Assembly (NCBI GenBank): GCA_025360425.1
Contig: JANYCD010000046.1
Coordinates: 17,871 to 81,870, forward strand
Origin: Sterolibacteriaceae bacterium
GTDB lineage: Bacteria > Pseudomonadota > Gammaproteobacteria > Burkholderiales > Rhodocyclaceae
Direction of reading: 5' to 3'
DNA: 64,000 nucleotides
The position numbers were made by a program, and so were the translations under genes. Below are positions 25,227 through 40,801 of the stretch, in pieces. Below the pieces are notes generated by a model that worked only from the letters and a program-made list of their open reading frames with translations, was not told the DNA's origin and searched no databases. The first letter of the stretch is position 1, and the number at the start of each line of letters is the position of its first letter.

Positions 25227-25255
25227 GAAAAAAACGACCCGAAAAGGGGGCCGTT
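25227..25255 (-). terminator. Rho-independent terminator after tRNA-Ser
   Basis: On the minus strand AACGGCCC pairs with GGGTCGTT (one G-T pair) around CCTTTTC, followed by a run of T. It ends the queF-tRNA-Ser transcript. Confidence 0.8.
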
Positions 25256-25261
25256 ATCGTT

Positions 25262-25351
25262 TGGCGGAGGCGGTGAGATTCGAACTCACGAGGGGCGTTA
25301 ACCCCTGCCGGTTTTCAAGACCGGTGCATTTAACCACTCTGCCACACCTCC
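25262..25351 (-). tRNA. tRNA-Ser (anticodon TGA)
   Basis: A 90-base type II tRNA with an encoded CCA. The acceptor stem GGAGGTG pairs with CGCCTCC, the anticodon stem-loop CGGTCTTGAAAACCG gives anticodon TGA, there is a long variable arm, and the T arm carries GTTCGAATC. It lies 13 bases downstream of queF on the same strand. Confidence 0.97.
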
Positions 25352-25364
25352 AAATCGGGTAAAG

Positions 25365-25784
25365 CTAACCGCGTATATTCGACTGAGTCAAGTACTCCAT
25401 CATTTCGACTTTGAAGGCTGGTTTCCAGCCTTTTTTGCGGTGCTCTGCAACAATATTGGTAAAAATCCCGCCCCGCACATAAAACCGCGCAGTCAGGCGC
25501 ATAAAGCGCGGTTTGATTGCTTTTGCCAAATCGTCCAGGATGCGATTGGTAACATCTTCGTGAAAATGTCCCTCTTCACGGAAACTCCAAGTGTAGAGCT
25601 TCAGACTTTTCAATTCGACGCATAGCTTGTCGGCAACATAATCCAGCGTCAGTAAAGCAAAGTCAGGTTGCCCGGTTTTTGGGCATAAGCAGGTAAATTC
25701 CGGGATTTCCATGTGTATCTGGTAGTCCCGATGCGGTGCCGGATTGGAAAATGTTTCCAGTGTTTTGTTCGGCTTGCTGGGCAT
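25365..25784 (-). CDS. queF: NADPH-dependent 7-cyano-7-deazaguanine reductase QueF
   Basis: The short (unimodular) QueF type, about 139 residues from the ATG at 25782-25784. [14 protein letters not shown] carries the nucleophilic cysteine (Cys34) and the catalytic Asp. [21 protein letters not shown] is the QueF signature that binds NADPH and the nitrile substrate. It reduces preQ0 to preQ1 in queuosine synthesis. The ORF stays open upstream; a TATAAT/ATTATA at 25818-25825, readable on both strands, lies in that part and may belong to the divergent queF/smc promoters, supporting the shorter start. Confidence 0.9.
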   Translation of the reverse strand: MPSKPNKTLETFSNPAPHRDYQIHMEIPEFTCLCPKTGQPDFALLTLDYVADKLCVELKSLKLYTWSFREEGHFHEDVTNRILDDLAKAIKPRFMRLTARFYVRGGIFTNIVAEHRKKGWKPAFKVEMMEYLTQSNIRG

Positions 25785-25885
25785 GGTAGTGGGTGTGACG
25801 ACGGGACAGTGAGAGCGATTATAATGCAGCGTCATGGATATCCCATCGTCCAAAGTCCAACTCAACCCAGTCTGAACAATCAAGC

Positions 25886-28800
25886 GTGCGTCTGATAAAA
25901 CTGAAATTATCCGGGTTTAAATCCTTTGTGGACCCGACGACTGTCGTTTTTCCTGGACAGTTGGCGGGAGTGGTTGGTCCTAATGGTTGCGGAAAATCGA
26001 ACATCATTGATGCGGTGCGTTGGGTTCTGGGCGAGTCCAAGGCCTCCGAGCTGCGTGGTGAATCGATCCAGGATGTGATTTTCAAAGGTTCGGGGACTCG
26101 AAAAGAGGTGAGCCGGGCCAGCGTCGAACTTTTTTTTGACAATGATCAGGGCCGCGTCTCAGGGCAATGGTCCCAGTATGCGGAGATCACGGTCAAGCGC
26201 GTGCTCGACCGTGAAGGAAACTCCAGCTACTACCTCAACAATCTGCACGTTCGCCGGCGCGATGTAATCGACCTGTTCCTCGGCACAGGCCTGGGGCCAC
26301 GGGCCTACGCCATCATTGGCCAGGGCATGATCTCCCGCATCGTCGAGGCCAAGCCGGAAGAACTGCGTTTCTTTCTGGAAGAAGCGGCGGGTATCACCAA
26401 ATACAAGGAACGGCGCAAGGAAACAGAGAATCGTCTGGAAGACGCCCGCGAAAATATCGCCCGGGTCGACGATATTCGCAATGAGCTGGAAGGGCAGATT
26501 GCCCGTTTGGAATCGCAGGCGACAGTCGCCCATCAATATTGTGATTTGCATGCGAATCTGACGCGGCGACAAAATTTGCTTTGGCTGAAAAAACGTAACG
26601 ATGCCCGCGTCGATTCGATCCGTTTTTCGGGCGAGATTGACAAAGCCGGCATTCAGCTTGAGTCGCAAACTGCACAATTACGGGAAACCGAGGTCCAGGT
26701 TGAGCGCGCCCGCGAGGCCCATTTCACCGCGTCGGACACGTTGCATTCGGCACAAGCCGAGCTATATGCTGCGAATACCGAGGTCGGCAGGCTTGAGTCT
26801 GAAATCGCGCATCTACGTGAATCGCGTCAACGTCTTGAGCAGCGCCTCACCCAGCTGGCAGCCGAAGATACCCATTGGCATGCCCAAAGTTTGCAGTTGG
26901 CGCAGGATGAAACCCGCTGGCTTGCCTTGTTGGACAATGCCCGGCTGCGGGCCACCACCGCTGCTGCGCGTCACGAAGAGGCCGCGCGCAGTCTGCCGGA
27001 TATAGAAAGTGCTGTACAAGTGGCCGGCAGTGCGGTTGCCGAAGCAAGACGCGCACTGAGTGAAGCAGAGCAGGGTGCCCGCTTGGCGGACGTCAACCAA
27101 GGACACGCTTTGCGTGCATTGGAGAATCTGACGCAGCGAAGAGTCAGGCTGGAAGAAGAAACAGCCGCCCTGAATGCTCCCGATCCGGTCGAACTTGATA
27201 CGGCCAGGAACGCCCAAGCCGAAGCCGGACGTAATCTCCAATCACAGCAGCAGAGACTGGGCGAACTTCAAACTCAGCTTCCCATAAGGGAAGCACTGCT
27301 GAAGTCGGCTCGCGAAAATTTACAGGCCGCTCATCGGCAATCGACCGAAACCCGCGCACGGCGCGATGCCCTTCAGCAGTTGCAGGAACGGGTTCGGCCA
27401 AGTGGCGAGATTGGTGATTGGCTGCAAGCGCATGGCTTGTCCTCTGCCCAACCGTTATGGAAAACGCTTCATGTCGATGCTGGCTGGGAAACTGCGATAG
27501 AAGCGGTATTGCGTGAGCGATTGGCAGCACTGGCGACTGATATCGATACTGCCAACAAAGCGCTTGCCTCCCCACCACCGGCGACGTTGGCCTTGGCGTT
27601 GTCCGACAGCACTGTCGCACAGGTCGCCGGTTTGGACTCGTTGCGCAGCAAGGTCCGTTGCGATGACCCACGCTGGGCCTGTGTCCTGGATGAATGGCTG
27701 GCAGGTATTACCGCGGTTGCAGACCTTGCCGTGGCACCAGAAGGACCGGGCCAGGTTTTGGTCAATCAGAGCGGGCATCTGCGCACCGTTCATGGCGTGA
27801 TTCTATACGTGCCGGACACCCGAACGCATGGCGCGATTGAGCGCCAGAGGGAGATTGAGGAACTCAGTGTTCTGATCACGCATTGTCAACAGAAAGAAGA
27901 GGCCACCCGGGCAGCACAGCAGGCGGCAGAGCGTCACCTTGCGGAAACGCAAGCCGCGTTAACCCAGTGCCGACGTGATGTTCAGGAAAGCCAACAGAAG
28001 GCTCATGCCGTTCAGGTCGAAGTCCTTAAACTGACTCAAGCCTATGCGCGTTTCGATGAGCGCTCGGCGCAGATAGCACGTGATCTGGAAGACATCCTAC
28101 GTGGTGAAGAAGCCGAGCGCAGCGCGAAGTCGCGCGCCGAAGTTGACGCGGGTGGTTGGCGCGAGCAACTGGATCTGATACGCGCCAAACTTGAACAGGC
28201 GCTTGATCAGCAGCGGCTACATGACACCGCGTTGCGTGAGGCGCGCGCACTCGAACAGCAGCTCGCACGCGAAGCACAGGAAGCAGGGTTTTCCGAACGC
28301 GAATGCATTGCCAAGCTCGAAGACCTTGGCCGTGCCGCGGAAACCGCGCGCGGGCAGCTTGAACGCATTGGCGGAGAAACCGCAAACGCTGGCGAGGAAC
28401 TGGCCGGCATCAGTGACATCGTTCTGCAAGAACAGTTGCAATCGGCGCTGGCAACTACGCAGGGTCGTGAAGCGCTTGTGGTGGAGCGTCGCAATGCGCT
28501 GGAAGCGGCTGCACTTGAGCTGCGCACGCTTGATGAAACCCGCCTCAAGCTGGAACAAGGACTAAACCCGTTACGAGATCGCATCAATGATCTAAAGCTC
28601 AAACAGCAAGCGGCACAGCTTAATGAAGAGCAATATCAGCAGCGCCTGAGTGAAGCCAATGTTCACAGCGAGGCTGACGAATTATTGATCGCCGTCGACT
28701 TGGTGCCGGGCCTTAAGGAAAGTGTCCTGCAAGGCGATATCGCTCGACTCAATGCTGAAATAGAGTTGCTTGGCCCGGTCAATCTGGCCGCACTGGAAGA

Positions 28801-29388
28801 ATTGAAATCAGCATCGGAACGCAAGGGCTTTCTCGATGCCCAGTCAGGTGATCTGACTGAAGCAATTCAGACACTGGAAGACGCCATTCGCCGCATTGAT
28901 CGCGAAACGCGTGAGCAATTGCAGGAGACTTATGACGCGGTCAATGGCCATTTCGGAACTTTGTTTCCCCAACTGTTCGGTGGCGGCGAGGCCAGATTGA
29001 TTCTCACCGGGGATGAAATTCTGGATGCAGGTATCCAGATCATGGCCCAGCCGCCGGGCAAGAAAAATACAACGATTCATTTGCTGTCGGGTGGCGAAAA
29101 GGCGTTGACCGCCATAGCGCTGGTGTTCGCATTGTTCCAGCTCAATCCGGCGCCCTTCTGCCTGCTTGACGAGGTAGATGCACCGCTGGACGACAGCAAC
29201 ACTGACCGCTTCTGCGAATTGGTCAAACGCATGTCGCAGCACACGCAATTCATCTTTATCTCCCACAACAAGATTGCCATGGAAATGGCCCAGCATCTGA
29301 TCGGCGTCACCATGCAGGAACGTGGCGTGTCACGTGTTGTGGAGGTAGATATGGAAGAGGCGTTGCGCATGGCTGAAGAGACTGCTGC

Positions 29389-29392
<4 letters not shown>
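25886..29392 (+). CDS. smc: Chromosome partition protein SMC
   Basis: A 1168-residue SMC ATPase starting with GTG. N-terminal Walker A is GPNGCGKSN (31-39); the long coiled coils are rich in Glu, Gln, Arg and Ala. A hinge lies at about 505-640, and the C-terminal head has the signature [10 protein letters not shown] (about 1066) and Walker [15 protein letters not shown]. It forms the condensin ring that organises and segregates the chromosome. Here scpA and scpB are not adjacent; instead zipA, ligA, galU and hpt follow with overlapping stops and starts, so the five genes form one operon. Confidence 0.97.
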
Positions 29393-33378
<3,986 letters not shown>

Positions 33379-33382
<4 letters not shown>

Positions 33383-33924
33383 CGCGCGACGAAGCGCTGG
33401 AGATTCTGGGAAATGCGGAGCAAATCTGCTCTGCCGCCGAAGTCACCGCTGCGGTGAGTCGGGTAGCAGGTGAGGTTACGACGCTGTTGGCCGGTTGCAA
33501 TCCACTGGTGCTGGCCGTCATGGGTGGGGCGACAATTTTCGCCGGGCATCTGTTGCCGCAACTCGCATTTCCTCTGGAGTACGACTACCTGCACGCCTCG
33601 CGTTATGGGGATGCAACCACCGGCGGCGAACTGGCCTGGATCGTGGAACCGCGCAGCTCGGTGAATGGGCGCACGGTACTGCTGGTGGATGACATCCTTG
33701 ATGAGGGCATCACGCTGGCCGCGATCAAGCAGCGCCTGCTGGCACAGGGCGCCTTGGCTTGTCATACCGTGGTCTTTACCGACAAGAACATTGGTCGCCC
33801 AAAGCCCATCGTGGCGGACTTTGTCGGGCTCACGTTGCCGAACCGTTATGTGTTCGGGTTTGGCATGGATATCCGCGGTGCCTGGCGCAATTTGCCCGCA
33901 ATTTACGCGCTCAAGAACAGCTAA
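33379..33924 (+). CDS. hpt: Hypoxanthine-guanine phosphoribosyltransferase
   Basis: A 181-residue type I phosphoribosyltransferase with the PRPP-binding motif [14 protein letters not shown] and flanking [15 protein letters not shown]. It converts hypoxanthine or guanine and PRPP to IMP or GMP in purine salvage. Proteins of this subgroup are often annotated hypoxanthine-guanine phosphoribosyltransferase in betaproteobacteria; substrate choice is inferred. It is the last gene of the smc operon and ends 22 bases from the convergent typA. Confidence 0.88.
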
Positions 33925-33946
33925 AAAGTCGAGCTGTCGCCGGGTA

Positions 33947-35767
33947 TTAGACGACCTGCTCGGCCCGATTGGCTTTCTTGCGGTCTTGTTCCTTGAGGTA
34001 GCGTTTGCGCAATCGAATCGATTTCGGCGTGATCTCCACCAATTCATCATCCGCAATGAACTCAACGGCGGATTCGAGCGTGATCTGAATGGGTGGCACC
34101 AGCCGCACGGCTTCGTCAGTACCAGAAGAACGCACATTGGTCAGTTGCTTGCCTTTGATCGGGTTCACCACGAGATCGTTGTCGCGGCTATGGATCCCGA
34201 TGATGATGCCTTCGTAAAGCGGGTCGCCGTGATTGACAAACATCCTGCCACGATCCTGCAGCTTCCAAAGCGCATAGGCGACGGCAGGGCCGTCTTCGGC
34301 TGAAATCAGCACGCCATTGCGGCGCTCAGCCATGGTGCCTGCCATGGGACCGTAGTCGTCGAATACGTGACTGGCAAGGCCTGTGCCACGGGTCAGGGTA
34401 AGAAATTCGCCCTGAAAGCCGATCAGGCCACGCGCCGGAATGCGATATTCGAGTCGGACGCGTCCCTTGGCATCCGATTGCATGTCTTGCAGATCGCCAC
34501 GGCGACGACCGAGTTCTTCCATCACGCCGCCCTGATTAGCCTCTTCCACGTCCACGGTGAGCAATTCATACGGTTCGCACTTCTCACCGTTGATCTCCTT
34601 GTAGAGCACTCGGGGACGGGACACTGCCAGTTCGTAGCCCTCACGCCGCATGGTCTCCAGCAAAATCGTCAGATGCAATTCACCCCGGCCTGAAACCAGA
34701 AATACATCGGCATCCTCGGTGTCTTCGACGCGCAGCGCGACATTGGCGAGCAGTTCTTTTTGCAGGCGGTCACGAATTTGACGGCTGGTGACAAACTTGC
34801 CTTCCTTGCCGGCCAGCGGCGAGGTATTGACCTGAAAGTTCATGGTCAAAGTGGGCTCATCGACGACCAGAGGCGGCATACCGACAGGATTGATTGGGTC
34901 GCAGACGGTCACGCCGATCCCAACCTGCTCAACACCCGTGACCAACACGATGTCACCGGCTTCGGCTGATTCCGCCGATTCGCGTTCCAGCCCTTTGAAC
35001 ATCAGAATCTGACCAACCTTGGCCTTGCCCTTTGGTTCGTCACCATACATCACTACGACTTCCTGACCCGGCTTCAGGCGGCCTTGCTTGATGCGGCCAA
35101 TTCCGATGCGGCCGACGTAGCTGGAGTAATCGAGGGAGCAAATTTGCAATTGCAGCGGTCCGTCCGGATTGACGTCGGGCTGCGGTGTGTACTTGAGGAT
35201 CGCTTCATAGAGCGGGCGCATGTCGGTGCCCGGTTTGTCTGCATCAAGCATCGCATAGCCGTTCAGCGCCGAGGCGAAAATTACCGGGAAATCGAGTTGC
35301 TCTTCTGTAGCGCCAAGTTTGTCGAAAAGATCAAACGTATGATTGATCACCCAGTCCGGGCGTGCACCTGGACGATCGATCTTGTTGACCACCACAATTG
35401 GTTTGAGGCCCAGCGCCAGCGCCTTGCGCGTCACGAAACGCGTCTGCGGCATGGGCCCTTCGACCGCGTCCACCAGCAGCAAAACGCCGTCCACCATGGA
35501 CAGTACACGCTCCACTTCGCCGCCGAAATCGGCATGGCCCGGGGTGTCCACAATATTGATGTGGGTGCCTTCAAAATTGATGGCGCAGTTCTTCGCCAGA
35601 ATGGTTATGCCGCGTTCCTTTTCCAGATCATTGGAATCCATCACCCGCTCGGTAACCTGCTGGTAAGCGGCGAAGGTGCCGGACTGCCGCAGCAATTGGT
35701 CAACCAGCGTGGTTTTGCCGTGGTCGACGTGAGCGATGATGGCGATGTTTCTGAGGGAACGCGACAT
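33947..35767 (-). CDS. typA: Ribosome-binding GTPase TypA/BipA
   Basis: 606 residues. The translational GTPase core has [15 protein letters not shown] (G1), [10 protein letters not shown] (G2), [16 protein letters not shown] (G3) and [12 protein letters not shown] (G4), followed by EF-G-like domains and the BipA-specific C-terminal domain. It acts in ribosome assembly and stress or cold adaptation. The start is the ATG at 35765-35767 ([11 protein letters not shown]), since the family begins there; the upstream 43 codons of the ORF are noncoding. Confidence 0.97.
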   Translation of the reverse strand: MSRSLRNIAIIAHVDHGKTTLVDQLLRQSGTFAAYQQVTERVMDSNDLEKERGITILAKNCAINFEGTHINIVDTPGHADFGGEVERVLSMVDGVLLLVDAVEGPMPQTRFVTRKALALGLKPIVVVNKIDRPGARPDWVINHTFDLFDKLGATEEQLDFPVIFASALNGYAMLDADKPGTDMRPLYEAILKYTPQPDVNPDGPLQLQICSLDYSSYVGRIGIGRIKQGRLKPGQEVVVMYGDEPKGKAKVGQILMFKGLERESAESAEAGDIVLVTGVEQVGIGVTVCDPINPVGMPPLVVDEPTLTMNFQVNTSPLAGKEGKFVTSRQIRDRLQKELLANVALRVEDTEDADVFLVSGRGELHLTILLETMRREGYELAVSRPRVLYKEINGEKCEPYELLTVDVEEANQGGVMEELGRRRGDLQDMQSDAKGRVRLEYRIPARGLIGFQGEFLTLTRGTGLASHVFDDYGPMAGTMAERRNGVLISAEDGPAVAYALWKLQDRGRMFVNHGDPLYEGIIIGIHSRDNDLVVNPIKGKQLTNVRSSGTDEAVRLVPPIQITLESAVEFIADDELVEITPKSIRLRKRYLKEQDRKKANRAEQVV

Positions 35768-35941
35768 AATGTTTTTTGCAGTGCAACAAAAGGGCGCGCA
35801 TTGTACCACTTTCCTTGCTGGGCTTCCCGAGGGATGGGCCGTATCGTTACCCGTCTGGTTTAACGGCAGCAGACGTTCTTGTCCGAATGCGGTCAAAAGG
35901 GTACATGCTAGAATCCGCGCGCTTTTTCAGGAGATGCATGA

Positions 35942-36682
35942 ATGCTTGCAATCATCGGTGGCAGCGGCCTGACCCGGCTTGCCAACCTGGATGTTTCCCG
36001 TCGCGAAGTAGTACGAACACCGTTTGGCGACCCTTCCGGGGCATTGACCTTTGGTCGGTTGGGAGGGGCTGAGGTGGTATTTCTCGCCAGGCACGGGTAT
36101 GGGCATACGATTCCTCCGCATCTGGTCAATTATCGGGCCAACCTGTGGGCGATTGCCAAGGTAGCCAAGGCTGATCGCATCATTTCAGTGGCCTCTGTTG
36201 GCGGAATTCGTGCACATCTCGGACCTGGAACCCTTGTGGTTCCACATCAAATCATTGATTACACTTGGGGGAGATCCTCAACGTTTTTTGAGGGGGGCGA
36301 AAGCAAGGTGATCCACGTGGACTTCACTCATCCCTATGACACGGCATTGCGGGGAGAATTGATCCAAATCGCCCGCATTGTGGGTCAGACGGTTATCGAT
36401 GGATCTGTCTACGCGGCTACGCAGGGGCCACGCCTCGAAACGGCTGCCGAAATCAATCGACTTGAGCAAGATGGCGTCGACATCGTTGGTATGACCGGCA
36501 TGCCCGAAGCTGTCCTCGCGCGTGAACTTGAAATTTCCTATGCCGCCCTGTGCGTAGTCGCGAACTGGGCGGCAGGTCGAGCCGACAGTAGTCAGGGCAT
36601 TCACTTTGAAAGCATCGAAGAAGTCTTGCACGCATCCCTGGCTCAGGCGCGTCTGATCATTGAAGGCTTTTGCTCATCATGA
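35942..36682 (+). CDS. S-methyl-5'-thioinosine phosphorylase (MTAP family)
   Basis: A 246-residue purine nucleoside phosphorylase of the MTAP/PNP-II family: [12 protein letters not shown] phosphate loop, [34 protein letters not shown] and [16 protein letters not shown]. Bacterial proteins like this (for example P. aeruginosa PA3004) prefer methylthioinosine, made by deamination of methylthioadenosine, giving hypoxanthine. That fits the hypoxanthine phosphoribosyltransferase 2 kb away. A true methylthioadenosine phosphorylase is the alternative. ATG at 35942; the end overlaps def. Confidence 0.88.
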   Translation: MLAIIGGSGLTRLANLDVSRREVVRTPFGDPSGALTFGRLGGAEVVFLARHGYGHTIPPHLVNYRANLWAIAKVAKADRIISVASVGGIRAHLGPGTLVVPHQIIDYTWGRSSTFFEGGESKVIHVDFTHPYDTALRGELIQIARIVGQTVIDGSVYAATQGPRLETAAEINRLEQDGVDIVGMTGMPEAVLARELEISYAALCVVANWAAGRADSSQGIHFESIEEVLHASLAQARLIIEGFCSS

Positions 36683-37206
36683 TCCGCCGGGTACTGCGCA
36701 TGGGTGACCCGCATTTGCTGCGCGTAGCGCAGCCAGTCATTACATTCGGCACTGCTGAGTTGAAGTCGTTAATCCAGGACATGATGGATACCATGGCCGA
36801 AGAAAACGGTGTCGGCTTGGCTGCGCCACAGATTGACGTTGATTTGCGGATCGTAATTTTCGGTTTTGAATCCAGCGAACGCTATCCTACTGCGGATGCC
36901 GTGCCGTTCACGACTCTCGTGAACCCGGAGTTGACTCCCCTATCAAGCGAAGAAGAAGAGGGCTGGGAAGGTTGCCTCTCGGTACCGGGCTTGCGTGGAT
37001 GGGTGCCGCGATTTCAGCATCTGAAATATGCAGGTTTTGATATTGATGGAAACCGCATCGAACGCGAAGTAGAGGGTTTCCATGCGCGCGTCGTGCAGCA
37101 CGAGTGCGACCATCTTGACGGCATACTTTACCCGATGCGTGTGCGCGACTTGCGTTTGTTTGGGTTCAGTGAAGAACTCGGATTGGCTCATTTGCCCGAT
37201 GATTGA
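36679..37206 (+). CDS. def: Peptide deformylase
   Basis: A 175-residue metal enzyme with all three family motifs: GVGLAAPQ (GxGxAAxQ), EGCLSVPG (EGCLS) and HECDHLDG (HExxH). It removes the N-formyl group from new proteins. The start is the ATG at 36679, which overlaps the phosphorylase stop (ATGA); the track start is a TTG inside that gene. There is no fmt next to it, so this may be a second deformylase, but it looks functional. Confidence 0.93.
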   Translation: MIRRVLRMGDPHLLRVAQPVITFGTAELKSLIQDMMDTMAEENGVGLAAPQIDVDLRIVIFGFESSERYPTADAVPFTTLVNPELTPLSSEEEEGWEGCLSVPGLRGWVPRFQHLKYAGFDIDGNRIEREVEGFHARVVQHECDHLDGILYPMRVRDLRLFGFSEELGLAHLPDD

Positions 37207-37308
37207 GCCAAACTGATTCCGGCTTGGTTCGTTTGCGTCCGTTGTAATCCGCTAGTAAAGCGGTTGTATTTGCGGGTAACAAGCCGTGCGCATCCGTTTT
37301 TCAGACTT

Positions 37309-39891
37309 TTAGATCTGAAGCGTCTTCAGTAACTCCTGCTCCAACCGCACCAGGGTCGCCGCTTGCGCAAGCTCCGCACCGCTGATCAGAAACGTATCTT
37401 CAGCCCGCTCACCCAGCGTGTTGATCTTGGCAGTTTGCAGGTCAATGCCATGTTCGCTGAGAATCCGTGCCACATCGAACAGCAGCCCCGGGCGATCAGC
37501 GGCAGTAATTGACATCAGGTATTGACTACCTCTTTCGTCGGCACGAATTTCCACTTCTGGAAGAATCGGAAAATGCTTGACCTGCCGGGAAAGCCTGCCG
37601 CGCGAAGGTGGCGTCAGCTTGGTGCGGGACTGCAAAATTTTTGTCAGGTCATGCTCGACCAGGGTCATCATGTCGCGATAAGGTATCGCGTCATCGACAC
37701 CCATCAGGACAAAACTGTCAAGCGCATAACGATGGCGCGTGGTGTGGATCTTGGCGTCGAGAATCGAATAGCCGATCTGCGAAAAAAAACCACAGAGGCG
37801 CGCAAATAATTCAGGCTGGTCAGGACAGAACACCATCACCTGGAGCCCCTCGCCAACAGGATTAAGGCGGGCTTTGATCACTGGCGAATCTGATGTCGGA
37901 CGGTAATGCAGGGTCCGGGTGTGCCAAGCGATTTCCTCAGCGTCGTGGCGCATGAAATAGGGCGTGTCAAGTTGTTCCCACAGCGCGGCTTCGCTATCAC
38001 GAGCAAGGCCGCGATAGCGCAGTAAACGGCGTGCCTCTTCCTGCCTTTCTCCCACGCCATGCATCTGTGGCGGTGCGTCACCACGCAGTTGCAGCATGGT
38101 CATCCGGAATAGATCTTCAAGCAGCTTGCCTTTCCATGCATTCCACACTTTGGGGCTGGTGCCGCGGATGTCGGCCACTGTCAGCAGATAAAGCGCCGTC
38201 AATCGGCGCTCGGTTTGTACAGTCTTGGCAAAGGTGCGTGCAACTTCGGGATCTGAAAGATCCTGCTTTTGCGCCACTGATGACATGGTGAGGTGGTATT
38301 CAACGAGAAATACCACGAGCTCTGTATCTTCGCTCCTGATGCCGTGATTACGACAGAATCGACGCGCATCGGCCATACCCAATTTGGAATGATCACCGCC
38401 GCGTCCTTTGGCAATGTCATGGAACAGTGCAGCAACGTAGAGCACCCAGTAGCGTTCAAAACCGGCACTGAGACGGGTGCAAAAAGGATACTCGTGGGCA
38501 AACTCGATCATGGTGAAACGCCGCAAGTTGCGGATCACCTGCATGATGTGCTGGTCGACGGTATAGACATGGAACAAATCGTGCTGCATCTGTCCGACGA
38601 TCCGACCGAATGCGGGAAGATAGCGCCCCAGCGTGTCGTACTGATTCATCCGCCGTAACGCATGGATCAGATGTTTTTGCTGAAACAGTTGCAGGAACAA
38701 TTGCCGATTTTCGGGATCGCGGCGAAAACTCGCGTTGATCCGTGGTCGGGCCTGCCACAGTGCACGCAGTGTGCGGGCCGTCATGCCTGCAAGTTCGGGG
38801 CGTTGTTCAAGCAGCAGGAAACTTTTCAGGATGCAGGCAGGGTGCTGCTCAAAAACATCGTCATTCCGGATGTCGAGCAGATTGCGAACTGACTGAAAGT
38901 GCTGGTCAATGCGCAATGCGGCCGCCGGTTGATCCGGGAACAGCCGTGTCCCGAGATTTTGCAACACCAACGTGTTCAATTGGGTCACAAGTTTGGCATT
39001 GCGGTAATAACGCTGCATCAAAATTTCGGCGGCCCGTTTGGCACCATTACCCACAACACCCATGGCGTGCGCCAAACCTTCCTGATAGTCGAACAGGAGT
39101 CTGTCCTCTTTGCGCATGACGAAATAATGCAATCGAATTCGCAGGTGGCTCAGATACTGCTCCGCGCGTTTGAGCTGGCGCGCTTCTTCTGCTGTCACCA
39201 GTCCGGGGGCAATCATGTCTGACCAGTTTTTTCCGAAGCCAGCCGCGCGCGCGGTCCACATAATGACTTGCAAATCGCGCAATCCGCCCGGACTTTCCTT
39301 GCAGTTGGGTTCCAGGCTGTAAGGGGTGTCGTTGTGGCGGGCGTAGCGCTCCGCCTGTTCAAGCTGCTTGGCTTTGAAAAAATCTTGTGCGTTGCTGACC
39401 CTGGCAACCCGACTGCCGAGCTCGGCAAACAATGCGCGGCTGCCGGCGAGATAGCGCGACTCCAACAGTGTGGTTTGGATCGTAATATCGCGCATCGCCA
39501 AGTCAACACATTCGCCGGGCGTGCGCACGCTATGGCCGACATCAAGCCCGATGTCCCACAACAAACCCACCAGTTGCTCCAGCTTTGGCTCGGTCTCCGG
39601 ATCGAATCCCTCAGGGATCAGCAACAGCAAATCCACGTCGGAAGCCGGATACAGCTCACCTCGACCATAACCGCCAACGGCCACCAAAGCCAGACCGGGC
39701 GGTATGCGGAGTTGCTTCCACAAATCGCAGAGTGCCTGATCCACAAGACGGGCAAGTGCGCGCAGCAATCCACCAGCATTGGCGTTTTTGCTATAGGCGG
39801 CTTGCAGTCCGGCGCGTCCGGCTAACAGGCGCGCACGATAATCTCCGATCAGGGTACGTGGATCGGTTCCGGCCAGGGCCGTTCGTGGCAT
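37309..39891 (-). CDS. glnD: PII uridylyltransferase/uridylyl-removing enzyme GlnD
   Basis: 860 residues. The nucleotidyltransferase domain has GGYGRGELYPASDVDLLLL near residues 72-90, then a helical domain, an HD domain with LFHDIAKGRGGDHS (about 490-503), and two C-terminal ACT domains (around 680-760 and 790-860). It uridylylates PII in nitrogen limitation and reverses this when glutamine binds the ACT domains. It starts one base after the map stop on the same strand. Confidence 0.97.
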   Translation of the reverse strand: MPRTALAGTDPRTLIGDYRARLLAGRAGLQAAYSKNANAGGLLRALARLVDQALCDLWKQLRIPPGLALVAVGGYGRGELYPASDVDLLLLIPEGFDPETEPKLEQLVGLLWDIGLDVGHSVRTPGECVDLAMRDITIQTTLLESRYLAGSRALFAELGSRVARVSNAQDFFKAKQLEQAERYARHNDTPYSLEPNCKESPGGLRDLQVIMWTARAAGFGKNWSDMIAPGLVTAEEARQLKRAEQYLSHLRIRLHYFVMRKEDRLLFDYQEGLAHAMGVVGNGAKRAAEILMQRYYRNAKLVTQLNTLVLQNLGTRLFPDQPAAALRIDQHFQSVRNLLDIRNDDVFEQHPACILKSFLLLEQRPELAGMTARTLRALWQARPRINASFRRDPENRQLFLQLFQQKHLIHALRRMNQYDTLGRYLPAFGRIVGQMQHDLFHVYTVDQHIMQVIRNLRRFTMIEFAHEYPFCTRLSAGFERYWVLYVAALFHDIAKGRGGDHSKLGMADARRFCRNHGIRSEDTELVVFLVEYHLTMSSVAQKQDLSDPEVARTFAKTVQTERRLTALYLLTVADIRGTSPKVWNAWKGKLLEDLFRMTMLQLRGDAPPQMHGVGERQEEARRLLRYRGLARDSEAALWEQLDTPYFMRHDAEEIAWHTRTLHYRPTSDSPVIKARLNPVGEGLQVMVFCPDQPELFARLCGFFSQIGYSILDAKIHTTRHRYALDSFVLMGVDDAIPYRDMMTLVEHDLTKILQSRTKLTPPSRGRLSRQVKHFPILPEVEIRADERGSQYLMSITAADRPGLLFDVARILSEHGIDLQTAKINTLGERAEDTFLISGAELAQAATLVRLEQELLKTLQI

Positions 39892-39892
39892 C

Positions 39893-40693
39893 TCAGACGG
39901 CGTTACACGGCATGGAAGGAGCGCCGGCAGATTGCGTCAACACCTCGTAGCCGCTTTCTGTGACCAAGATGGTGTGCTCCCATTGGGCGGAGAGGCTGCG
40001 ATCCTTGGTGACAATGGTCCAGCCATCGGGTAGTTCCGAAATGGCAGCTTTCCCCGCATTGATCATGGGTTCGATGGTGAACGTCATGCCCGGCAAAATT
40101 TCCACGCCGGTACCGGCCTTGCCGTAGTGCAGAACCTGGGGCTCGTCATGGAAATTGCGACCGATGCCGTGGCCGCAAAATTCCCGCACCACTGAAAATC
40201 CATTTTTCTCGGCATGTTTTTGGATAGCCGCGCCGATATCACCCAGCCTCGCATTGGGTTTCACTTGGGCAATGCCTAACCACAGGCATTCGTAGGTGAT
40301 GGCGCACAGCCTTTTTGCCAGAATTGAAGCCTCGCCGACGACGAACATGCGACTGGTATCCCCATGAAACCCATCCTTGATCGTCGTGATGTCGAGATTG
40401 ATGATGTCGCCTTTTTTCAACGGGCGTTCGTTCGGAATGCCATGACAGACTTGGTGATTGACCGAGGCGCATATTGACTTCGGGTACGGTTTGTAGCCCG
40501 GCGGCGCGTAATTGAGAGGTGCGGCAATGCAGCCTTGCACGTTGACCATGTAATCGTGGCATAGCCGATCCAGCTCTTCGGTGGTCACGCCGGGCCGCAC
40601 ATGGGGCTCAATGTAGTCAAGGACTTCCCCGGCCAATCGGCCGGCGACGCGCATTTTTTCGATTTCTTCCGGGGTCTTGAGGGTGATACTCAT
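39893..40693 (-). CDS. map: Type I methionine aminopeptidase
   Basis: 266 residues; the metal ligands are in place (NLDITTIKDGFHGDTSRMF with two Asp, the His in CGHGIGRNFHDEP, FTIEPMI with Glu). It removes the initiator methionine. It is transcribed divergently from rpsB, with about 100 bases of shared promoter region, and is followed by glnD, as in many proteobacteria. Confidence 0.97.
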   Translation of the reverse strand: MSITLKTPEEIEKMRVAGRLAGEVLDYIEPHVRPGVTTEELDRLCHDYMVNVQGCIAAPLNYAPPGYKPYPKSICASVNHQVCHGIPNERPLKKGDIINLDITTIKDGFHGDTSRMFVVGEASILAKRLCAITYECLWLGIAQVKPNARLGDIGAAIQKHAEKNGFSVVREFCGHGIGRNFHDEPQVLHYGKAGTGVEILPGMTFTIEPMINAGKAAISELPDGWTIVTKDRSLSAQWEHTILVTESGYEVLTQSAGAPSMPCNAV

Positions 40694-40765
40694 CGCGATT
40701 CTTTGATTTGTCTTGGTTTGAAGCGCCTCATTTTAACCGTCCCGAGTTCGATTGCCTTGATTGTC

Positions 40766-40795
40766 TTGATGAAAACCCTGTGAAAACGCTATAAT
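40766..40795 (+). promoter_or_regulatory. Promoter of rpsB-tsf
   Basis: TTGATG (40766-40771), 18-base spacer, perfect TATAAT (40790-40795). It gives a transcript with a leader of about 130 bases before rpsB. Confidence 0.75.
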
Positions 40796-40801
40796 CGGCG
40801 G

